Under the pieces are notes generated by a model that worked only from the letters and a program-made list of their open reading frames with translations, ran no database searches and was not told where the DNA came from. Shown here one piece after another: positions 1 to 5,077 of a DNA stretch of 5,077 nt (position 1 is its first letter; the number at the start of each line of letters is the position of its first letter). The stretch is from CAG-488 sp051881315 (lineage in GTDB: Bacteria; Bacillota; Clostridia; Oscillospirales; Acutalibacteraceae), in NCBI GenBank assembly GCA_051881315.1, contig JBJEPQ010000065.1, positions 1 through 5,077 on the forward strand. Direction: 5' to 3'. Position numbers and translations under genes: made by a program.

Positions 1-3000
1 CCATATCGAAGAAGCTGTTCTTGAGCGTAGCGTCTGTAAGACCTGTTCTGAGTCCAACGATGTATGTTACACCGCCCGAGGTCTTGTAAGCCGCACCGTT
101 CTTGAGTTCAAATCTTGCAACCTTTGTATCCTTGAGGACAAGCATATCAACATAGCTCTGGAGGGTTGCCTTCATCTCGTCAACCTTATCCTGCTCTGTG
201 ATGTTGTAATCTCTGTGTGACGGGATATATGACATTACATAGTCGAAGATGTAATCGCCATAAATTTCGTCATAGTTTGAGTAGAGAGTATCATCAAGAG
301 CGTTGACCTCTTCAACAAGAGCGTCAAGCTCTGTGTAATCTGCCGGCTTGTAGGTGAACTGGAACGCATTGATAGCGTTAGCATAAGCGTCAACGGTTGT
401 CTGCTTATCAATAGTGAGAGTCCAGTCGATCGTTGCGATAAGAGCGTTGTACTCTGCAACAGAGCTGTCTGTATAGTTGCCCGACTCAGCCTTAGCATCT
501 GCAACAGCCTTTGCTTCGTTTACAGCCGTGTAGTCCGCAGGCTTGTAATCGAATACAAACGCATTGATAGCATCGGCATAACCGTCAACGGTTGTCTGCT
601 TATCAATCGTGAGAGTCCAGTCGATAGTTGCGATAAGAGCATTGTACTCTGCAACGGATTCGTCTGTATAGTTGCCCGACTCAGCCTTAGCGTCGGCAGC
701 GGTCTTTGCCTCGTTCACAGCCGTGTAATTTGCAGGCTTAAATTTAAGTCCTGTGATAGCGGCGTCAAGAGCGGAAACAAGTGTTTCAAACTCGGTCTGA
801 TTTCTGATAGAATTCTTCGTAAGCTTGAAGTTATCAGCAGCCGTACGAGCATCTGTATAGAGCTTGACGGAAGCGTCGGTGTAATTTTCAAGCGATTCGG
901 GAACTCTTGCAACAGCCGCATTGTAGCTTGTAAGATCAAGCGGTTTATCCGTAAGCTTGGAAACAGCGGTGTTGATAGCGTCTGCATATCCGTTTACGGT
1001 TGCCTGCTGTGCGGCAGGAAGGTCATAAACAACAGCGTTGATTGCATCTCTTACAGCCTGAATACTTTCATCTGTGTAGTTAGTATCCTGAATAGCTTCA
1101 TTTGCGGCAGAAATAGCCGTTCTGACTACGGTGTAATCCGCAAGGTCAAGCTCAAGAGCTTCTCTTGCCTGCTTGATAGCAGCGGCAAAAGCATCAACCT
1201 CAGCCTGATGATTGATATCAAGACCGTAATTTACTGCATTGAGAGCGTTATTAAGATTGTCAACAGAGGACTTGGTGTACGGTGTGAGATCCGCAGGAAT
1301 GAGAGCCTTTTCAGCTTCGACCTGAGAATAATCTGCCGACTTATACTGAAGTCCTTCGATAGCGGCTTCAAGATCAGCGGCATAAGCGTCAACTGTATCC
1401 TGATCCTTTGTGAGGAGACCTTCGGTAATTGCAAGCTGAGCGGCAATTACTTCAGCCGCTGTCTCGTCTGTGTAAACATCGTTTTCAAAGTCCGCAGGGA
1501 TCTTTGCAAGCGCATTGTTTACCGCAGTGTAGTCAGCAACGTTGAGTCTAAGATTTCCGTAAGCTGTGTTGATAGCTGTAGCATAGCCGTCAACAGTTGA
1601 CTGATATCTGATATCAAGTCCTGTGGTGTAGCTCATTGAAGCAACGAGTGCGTCATAGGAATCCTTGGTGTAGTAAGAATATCCGTTGTGAGCTGCGGCG
1701 AAGGAAGCGTTAAGTTGAACCGCTTCATCTGCCTTTGTCATGGCCGCCGTAACCTTTGAATAGTCTGCAGGCTTATACTCAAGGGCATTGATTGCAGCAC
1801 GGATGCTTGTTACATAGCCGTCAACGGTAGCCTGCTGGCTGATTGTCAGCGTCCAGTCAACCGCATTGACTGCGTTTGCAACATTAAGGATGGAAGCGTC
1901 GGTATAAAGAGTCTTATCCATAGCGTTCCACTCGTTAATGATTGCATTAACTTCCGAATAATCTGCGCCAACCTCCTTGAGGTTTTTAACAGCGTTGTTG
2001 ATAGCTGTTGCGAAGCCGTCAATTCTGGTCTGCTCCTTGGCGTCAAGGTTGTAAACAACTGCATTGATAGCATCCTGAAGAGCCTGCCATGACTCCTCTG
2101 TGTAACGGCTTTCATCAAGATCGTTTGTAGCGTCGATAGCCGCATCGACCTTTGTATAGTCACCGTCGGCAACAATAAGATCATTCTGCGCATTTACAAG
2201 ATCGGTCTTGAGAGCGTCGATCTCGCTCTGATGGAGAATATTCAACGGAGTGCCGTCCTCAAAGAGAACATATGCGTCCTCTGCCGCAGCAAGAGCGTCC
2301 GCAAACGGAGCCCATGTCTCCGGTGTGTACCAGCTCTCTACCTCTGAGCCTGCCGCATCAATAGCGTTATAAAGCTCGGTATAGTCGGCATCCTTGTATT
2401 TGAGTCGATTGATGGCGTTCATAAGGTTTGTTGCCATATCGTCAACATCGGCCTGCTGTTTCCATGTCTTATCACGCTCGATAGCGTTATAAGCGGCATT
2501 AACTGCACGCCAGCTAAGCTCTGTATAAAGATCCTTATCGGGAAGAACCGCATTGTATCTTTCAACCTGAGCGTCAACCTCGGTATAGTCGGCCGGGGCA
2601 AGAACAAGGTTTGTGATAGCGGAGTCGATGCTTCTTGCATATGCGTCAACAAGCGACTGCTTATCAACCTTGAGTGTGAAGTCAACGGAATTAACGGTAT
2701 CACGAAGAACCTTCCATGACTCAGCCGTGTAATGCTCAGGATTGAGAGTTTCGTAAATTGCGATCATGTTGTCAACTTCAGTATAATCGGCAGGATTGAG
2801 CTCAAGCTGTGAGATCGCCGTGCGGAGATCTGCAACAAGAGAATCAAGGTATGTCTGGCAGAAGATGCTGATTCCGTCAGTAATATTTGAAACTGCCGTA
2901 AGAACTCTTGACCATGATGCGTCTGTATAGATTGAGGAATCAAGAGACTTTACCTCGTCCTTAACAACGTTAGCTTCCGTGTAATCGGCAGAAGCAACCT

Positions 3001-4519
3001 TGAGGGAATTGACAGCCGAAAGAAGTGCGGAGTTAGCGGCGTCAATCGTCTGCTGATCGGTATCGGGATTATTAAGAACAAACTGAGCGTTCTTATAAGC
3101 CGCAATGTACTGATCCCAACCCTCTGAATAGAACCATGAGTTCGGGCTGTTGCCTATCTCTGATTCTGCGGCCATAAGCTTTGTGGGAGCATAGGCTCTG
3201 TAAAGATCCTGGAGGTTTGCTCGAAGATCTGACTTATCATATGTAACAATATTGAGGTTAATAGCGGAACGCACTCTTGTAACGTGGTTGTAAGTTGCAC
3301 CGAAGGAAACGATTATTGTGTAAAAAACGCTCTTGTTTCCGTTGTCAAGAGTGGTTGCTTCCTTCTCATAGGTTGTACCTGAGAACGGAATGGTGATTGT
3401 TCCGCCGGCAACTGTATCGTATTCACCCGTTGATTCGTTATAGTTAGCAGGCTTAACGGGAACAAGCTGCTCGTTAGCGCTGTTGTTGTCGGGTGTGTTT
3501 CCGTCGAATGTAACTGCGCCGGGAACAAGCTTGAACTCCTTGATGCCGTATTCGGAATACTTATCGGTTCTCTCAAGGAAGTCGGTGATGGTAAATCTGA
3601 GGTTATAGTTGCTCAGAGAAACCATACTTCTGTCAACGTAAGCAACTGTAACAGGACGGTTGGCGTCATTAGCGGTATTTGCGTTCTGAGTACCTTCGTT
3701 AGAATGATCATCAAAACGTACCTGACCGTAACCGTCGGCAGTACCGCTGACAGTTGTGAAGCTCTTGGAATTGAAATCCCAGTAACCTCTTGACCAGCTT
3801 GAAGTTGTGGGATCTGCAAAGGTACCGAAAGTATTTGCACCTACAATACGTGCAATATACTCAACCTTCTCTTTTCTGTCGCAGTTGTGCGCCGTGAAAT
3901 GCCATGAACGGTAACGGGAAGCAGAAATACCGCCGGGCTGAGCTACGTTTTCAACTGCGCTCGTTGTATAAGCGGTATAGGTCTTTGTAACCGTCTTGCC
4001 GTTAGCGTCGGTATATTCATATGTATAACCGACCTCAAAGTCAAGCTTAGACGCCGTAACATTTGTACCGGATACGATCCATGAATAGGTATAAACACCG
4101 TCGGTATAAACACCGTTATCCGCTGCAGTAAACGTAAGAACTGCATTTGAACAGGTGATAGTCGGAGCGGCCTTGAGAGCCTTATCCGAAGTGAAAACTA
4201 CCATCGGGTTCTTCGGCGTTTCACCTGCATAGAAACCACTTGCTTTTTCGCCCGAAAGCTCCGGCAAGCCGGAATCCGTGGCTTTAACGATAGTTGTACC
4301 CGCCGCCTGTGAATCTGCCGAGGCTGCGGTACGGATGACTGCTGTCGAGCTTATGTTGATGTTCGGCCTCTCAAGGAAGCTTTCATCAAGCCCGACGGAC
4401 GCTGTGCTGATTTCGTCTTCCGAAACGGCACTTGCCATGCTGAACATTCCTGCCGGTACAAGAGTAAGTACCATGAGAACAGCCAGCAAGACACTGAGAA
4501 TACGTCTGCTTTTAGCCAT
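1..4519 (-). CDS. Large secreted FIVAR-repeat surface protein (3' end beyond window)
   Basis: An open frame of 1,506 complete codons runs from the ATG at 4519 to the left edge with no stop, so the C-terminus is missing. The ATG is chosen because GGGAGG lies 8 nt upstream and a typical signal peptide follows at once. Order of parts: signal peptide 1-31; unassigned beta-rich region 32-426; about 15 repeats of 65-80 residues at 428-1464, most opening with ADYT or ADYS and carrying a YT(D/E)xS motif and a Q..VD.(Y/F)A..(I/L) motif; then a new module from about 1465. The repeats match the general FIVAR pattern of small helical bundles found in Gram-positive cell-surface proteins and some glycan-active enzymes. 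I infer an extracellular rod or stalk with an adhesive or binding role. No catalytic motif and no sortase signal is visible, though the C-terminus is out of view. Only three cysteines occur (C123, C213, C554), which fits an exported protein. I noticed no TTA or CTA leucine codon in the frame, which suggests strong codon bias. The exact ligand and function are unknown. Confidence 0.93.
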   Translation of the reverse strand, partial: MAKSRRILSVLLAVLMVLTLVPAGMFSMASAVSEDEISTASVGLDESFLERPNINISSTAVIRTAASADSQAAGTTIVKATDSGLPELSGEKASGFYAGETPKNPMVVFTSDKALKAAPTITCSNAVLTFTAADNGVYTDGVYTYSWIVSGTNVTASKLDFEVGYTYEYTDANGKTVTKTYTAYTTSAVENVAQPGGISASRYRSWHFTAHNCDRKEKVEYIARIVGANTFGTFADPTTSSWSRGYWDFNSKSFTTVSGTADGYGQVRFDDHSNEGTQNANTANDANRPVTVAYVDRSMVSLSNYNLRFTITDFLERTDKYSEYGIKEFKLVPGAVTFDGNTPDNNSANEQLVPVKPANYNESTGEYDTVAGGTITIPFSGTTYEKEATTLDNGNKSVFYTIIVSFGATYNHVTRVRSAINLNIVTYDKSDLRANLQDLYRAYAPTKLMAAESEIGNSPNSWFYSEGWDQYIAAYKNAQFVLNNPDTDQQTIDAANSALLSAVNSLKVASADYTEANVVKDEVKSLDSSIYTDASWSRVLTAVSNITDGISIFCQTYLDSLVADLRTAISQLELNPADYTEVDNMIAIYETLNPEHYTAESWKVLRDTVNSVDFTLKVDKQSLVDAYARSIDSAITNLVLAPADYTEVDAQVERYNAVLPDKDLYTELSWRAVNAAYNAIERDKTWKQQADVDDMATNLMNAINRLKYKDADYTELYNAIDAAGSEVESWYTPETWAPFADALAAAEDAYVLFEDGTPLNILHQSEIDALKTDLVNAQNDLIVADGDYTKVDAAIDATNDLDESRYTEESWQALQDAINAVVYNLDAKEQTRIDGFATAINNAVKNLKEVGADYSEVNAIINEWNAMDKTLYTDASILNVANAVNAVDWTLTISQQATVDGYVTSIRAAINALEYKPADYSKVTAAMTKADEAVQLNASFAAAHNGYSYYTKDSYDALVASMSYTTGLDIRYQSTVDGYATAINTAYGNLRLNVADYTAVNNALAKIPADFENDVYTDETAAEVIAAQLAITEGLLTKDQDTVDAYAADLEAAIEGLQYKSADYSQVEAEKALIPADLTPYTKSSVDNLNNALNAVNYGLDINHQAEVDAFAAAIKQAREALELDLADYTVVRTAISAANEAIQDTNYTDESIQAVRDAINAVVYDLPAAQQATVNGYADAINTAVSKLTDKPLDLTSYNAAVARVPESLENYTDASVKLYTDARTAADNFKLTKNSIRNQTEFETLVSALDAAITGLKFKPANYTAVNEAKTAADAKAESGNYTDESVAEYNALIATIDWTLTIDKQTTVDGYADAINAFVFDYKPADYTAVNEAKAVADAKAESGNYTDSSVAEYNALIATIDWTLTIDKQTTVDAYANAINAFQFTYKPADYTELDALVEEVNALDDTLYSNYDEIYGDYIFDYVMSYIPSHRDYNITEQDKVDEMKATLQSYVDMLVLKDTKVARFELKNGAAYKTSGGVTYIVGLRTGLTDATLKNSFFDM
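2..127 (-). other. Start of a C-terminal module, possibly the linker before a dockerin
   Basis: From about residue 1465 the helical repeat pattern stops. The remaining 42 residues are beta-like, with a GGVTYIVGLRTGLTDATL stretch at residues 1481-1498. This resembles, from memory, the I-x-G-L-x-T-G-L/I-T segment that comes before dockerin or similar C-terminal modules in ruminococcal and clostridial extracellular proteins. If so, a Ca-binding dockerin (FGDVNGDG-like) would follow outside the window and tie the protein to a cohesin scaffold. That is inference: no dockerin residues are visible here. Confidence 0.4.
128..3238 (-). repeat. Array of about 15 tandem FIVAR-type repeats (residues 428-1464)
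   Basis: Each repeat is about 65-80 codons. By eye the units, in protein order, fall at 2990-3238, 2792-2989, 2594-2791, 2390-2593, 2165-2389, 1967-2164, 1769-1966, 1538-1768, 1337-1537, 1142-1336, 941-1141, 734-940, 539-733, 344-538 and 128-343. The shared pattern is A-D-Y-(T/S)-x-V, then about 15 variable residues, Y-T-(D/E)-x-S, a helix ending near N-A-V, then Q-x-x-V-D-x-(Y/F)-A, a helix ending A-(I/L)-x-x-L, and a short K-P or similar linker. This fits a three-helix unit joined by short linkers, that is, a semi-rigid rod. The first unit (428-510) lacks the ADYT opening, units 5 and 8 carry inserts of roughly 10 residues, unit 12 opens LDLT, and unit 15 is aberrant. Assignment to FIVAR rests on motif likeness, not on a profile search. 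Confidence 0.82.
344..733 (-). repeat. Recent 195-bp tandem duplication (repeats 13 and 14)
   Basis: Two adjacent units, 539-733 and 344-538, are each exactly 195 bp (65 codons). Aligned base by base by hand they differ at about 29 positions (about 85% identity). The proteins differ at 8 of 65 residues: N/D, T/A, A/V, E/S, G/A, D/N, V/Q and D/T. All other repeat pairs in the array are clearly more diverged, so this is the youngest duplication. The two share the blocks AKAESGNYTD and IDWTLTIDKQTTVD. Part of the latter is echoed in repeat 7 (VDWTLTISQQATVDGY). Confidence 0.9.
3242..4426 (-). other. Unassigned beta-rich N-terminal region (residues 32-426)
   Basis: After the signal peptide, about 80 residues rich in Ser, Ala, Thr and Gly look like a linker. 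Residues about 115-186 alternate hydrophobic and Thr/Tyr residues and contain the pattern YTYSWIVSG (143-151) and a YTYEYTDANGK turn (165-175), suggesting an Ig-like beta-sandwich. Residues about 198-420 are again beta-like, with clustered aromatics (W206, W242, W247, F249), several Asn/Asp-Gly turns, and a last strand near 396-406 (KSVFYTIIVSF). The region may hold two or more domains, perhaps a carbohydrate- or protein-binding head. I do not recognise a named family, and domain limits are by eye. C123 and C213 could pair, but nothing in the sequence proves it. Confidence 0.55.
4427..4519 (-). other. Sec signal peptide of the surface protein
   Basis: Residues 1-31 have the three classic parts. 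The basic start is MAKSRR. A hydrophobic core runs from about I7 to V21 and is rich in Leu and Val. The polar end carries A-S-A at 29-31 in the -3/-1 positions. Cleavage by signal peptidase I is predicted between A31 and V32, just before the acidic run SEDE. There is no lipobox cysteine, so this is not a lipoprotein. The prediction was made by eye. Confidence 0.92.
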
Positions 4520-4527
4520 AAATAATT

Positions 4528-4533
4528 CCTCCC
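4528..4533 (-). promoter_or_regulatory. Ribosome binding site of the surface protein
   Basis: GGGAGG on the minus strand, followed by AATTATTT and then the ATG at 4519. The 8-nt spacing is ideal, and the site fixes the chosen start. Confidence 0.92.
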
Positions 4534-4582
4534 AAAATTATTCTGTAAAAGTATGTTTTGCCACACACTTATATACATTGTA

Positions 4583-4611
4583 ATTATATATATTTTTATC
4601 CCAAAAGTCAA
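4583..4611 (-). promoter_or_regulatory. Sigma-A promoter of the surface protein
   Basis: On the minus strand TTGACT (4611-4606, five of six to TTGACA) and a perfect TATAAT (4588-4583) are separated by exactly 17 bp. The sequence just upstream (about 4612-4637) is almost pure A/T and could act as an UP element. Transcription should start near 4576, giving a leader of about 57 nt with no obvious riboswitch. The promoter predicts strong housekeeping expression in growing cells. Confidence 0.85.
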
Positions 4612-4693
4612 CACAAATAAATAAAAATATATTCCTTTTTTACACTTTGCACAACAAGTTGTAATAATTTTTATATATTTAAACAAATTGCTT

Positions 4694-4722
4694 GAATTTT
4701 AAAAAAACGACTGACATAGATT
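4694..4722 (+). promoter_or_regulatory. Sigma-E-like promoter of sigK
   Basis: GAATTTT (4694-4700) matches six of seven positions of the Bacillus sigma-E -35 pattern KMATATT. After a 14-bp spacer, CATAGATT (4715-4722) matches seven of eight positions of the -10 pattern CATAYAHT. Spacing and order are as expected, and sigK is a classic sigma-E target in the mother cell. Caveat: a start 6-8 nt after the -10 would fall at about 4728-4730, leaving a very short leader that begins at the ribosome binding site. A sigma-A reading (TTGAAT, 17 bp, CATAGA) fits worse. I saw no clear SpoIIID site. Confidence 0.6.
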
Positions 4723-4727
4723 TTTAT

Positions 4728-4737
4728 AAGGCGGTGA
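4728..4737 (+). promoter_or_regulatory. Ribosome binding site of sigK
   Basis: AAGGCGGTGA is nearly complementary to the 16S rRNA 3' end (AAGGAGGTGA with one change). It lies 6 nt before the ATG at 4744 and supports that start, which matters because it brings in the hydrophobic N-terminus. Confidence 0.9.
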
Positions 4738-4743
4738 TTAAAT

Positions 4744-5077
4744 ATGATAGCTGAATTATTGATAAGAGCTTTATCCAATCTGTTTTTCTTTGCCCTGCAC
4801 CTTTCGGGGCCGAACTCATTCCCGCCTCCCCTTTCCGCAAAGCGGGAGCGTGAATGTCTTGAAGCGATGAAAAAAGGTGACGTCCGTGCAAAAAACGAGC
4901 TCATAGAACACAATCTACGGCTCGTGGCACACATAATTAAAAAATATTATTCAAACAGCGTTGGGCAAGACGACCTGATATCCATCGGCACTATCGGGCT
5001 TATAAAGGCGGTCAACTCCTTCGATCCCGATAAGGGCACCCGTCTTGCCACCTATGCCGCAAGATGTATTGAAAATG
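4744..5077 (+). CDS. sigK: RNA polymerase sporulation sigma factor SigK, N-terminal part (3' end beyond window)
   Basis: The frame gives 111 codons plus one base and then leaves the window; the family is usually about 230-240 residues, so roughly half is seen. SigK directs RNA polymerase to late mother-cell genes (coat, cortex and spore release). Recognisable parts are a hydrophobic N-terminus (1-21), the FPxPLS motif (26-31) typical of SigK, a KKGD turn (43-46), the LIEHNLRLVAHI core (53-64; sigma region 2.1), DDLISIGTIGLIKAV (76-90; region 2.2), and GTRLATYAARCIEN (98-111; entering region 2.3). FPxPLS together with LRLVAHI and ATYAARCIEN favours SigK over the close paralogue SigE, whose matching segments read differently. 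The start is set by the strong ribosome binding site. The gene is transcribed away from the surface-protein gene and probably by sigma-E. The N-terminus is close in length and character to the B. subtilis pro-sequence. Whether the gene continues intact or is interrupted cannot be seen. Confidence 0.93.
   Translation, partial: MIAELLIRALSNLFFFALHLSGPNSFPPPLSAKRERECLEAMKKGDVRAKNELIEHNLRLVAHIIKKYYSNSVGQDDLISIGTIGLIKAVNSFDPDKGTRLATYAARCIEN

Larger units (their letters stand above)
4520..4743. other. AT-rich divergent intergenic region
   Basis: This 224-bp gap separates the start codons of two genes that point away from each other. It is far richer in A/T than either gene and holds both promoters and both ribosome binding sites. 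One short perfect-arm inverted repeat, ACAAC-AA-GTTGT, sits at 4651-4662, about 40 bp upstream of the surface-protein -35 box. It could be an operator half-site pair or chance. No small gene, RNA gene or terminator is evident. Confidence 0.8.

Noticed and set aside
1208..1600. Plus-strand open frame of 130 codons, cysteine-containing
   Set aside because: It is antisense to the middle of the FIVAR array, has no ribosome binding site, and its content follows from the codon bias and repeats of the gene opposite.
128..3238. DNA repeats considered as a CRISPR array or mobile-element remnants
   Set aside because: The periods are about 195-250 bp, diverged, and always multiples of three within an open frame. 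This is protein repeat structure, with no short identical repeats and unique spacers.
235..4146. Many minus-strand open frames of 67-115 codons rich in Leu, Ser, Thr and Arg
   Set aside because: They lie in another frame of the long surface-protein gene. Their low-complexity, repetitive composition is what an out-of-frame reading of the repeats gives.
4278..4583. Plus-strand open frame of 101 codons
   Set aside because: It lies antisense to the signal peptide and N-terminus of the surface protein, and runs through that gene's ribosome binding site and -10 box. It has no family likeness.
4640..4665. Possible SpoIIID binding site near ACAACAAG
   Set aside because: The bases before each ACA do not fit the WWRRACARNY pattern on either strand.
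4351..4686. Minus-strand open frame of 111 codons with a hydrophobic start
   Set aside because: It overlaps the intergenic region and the surface-protein start in a different frame. Its start is translated AT-rich DNA upstream of the sigma-A promoter, so it would not be on that transcript.
4671..4934. Minus-strand open frame of 87 codons opposite sigK
   Set aside because: It is the antisense shadow of a well-recognised SigK coding region, with no family likeness of its own.

Overview
The window looks like chromosomal DNA from a spore-forming, Gram-positive Clostridia species. A Ruminococcus/Oscillospiraceae-type gut anaerobe is my best guess. The grounds are strong purine-rich ribosome binding sites, a very AT-rich intergenic region next to coding DNA of moderate GC, a large secreted multi-repeat surface protein, and the start of the sporulation sigma factor gene sigK. 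The genus is inferred, not proven.

Layout: (1) Positions 1-4519, minus strand: one uninterrupted reading frame of 1,506 codons that leaves the window at its left edge without a stop. I read the whole frame and found no stop codon. It encodes a signal peptide (residues 1-31), a beta-rich N-terminal region of about 395 residues that I cannot assign to a family, about 15 tandem three-helix repeats of the FIVAR type (residues about 428-1464), and the start of a C-terminal module that resembles the linker before dockerin modules in ruminococcal and clostridial extracellular proteins. (2) Positions 4520-4743: an AT-rich divergent intergenic region. It has a near-consensus sigma-A promoter for the surface protein (TTGACT, 17 bp, TATAAT) and a sigma-E-like promoter for sigK. 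(3) Positions 4744-5077, plus strand: the first 111 codons of sigK, running off the right edge.

The two genes probably do not share a pathway. The surface protein appears to be driven by the housekeeping sigma factor in growing cells, as expected for an adhesin or stalk. sigK appears to be driven by the mother-cell factor sigma-E during sporulation. I find no RNA gene, CRISPR array, insertion sequence or terminator. The most notable points are the length and evolutionary layering of the repeat array, the unassigned N-terminal region, a tyrosine-striped last repeat, a hydrophobic pro-peptide-like N-terminus on SigK, and the window ending where the skin element interrupts sigK in Bacillus subtilis. 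I see no strong evidence for an entirely new biological system.
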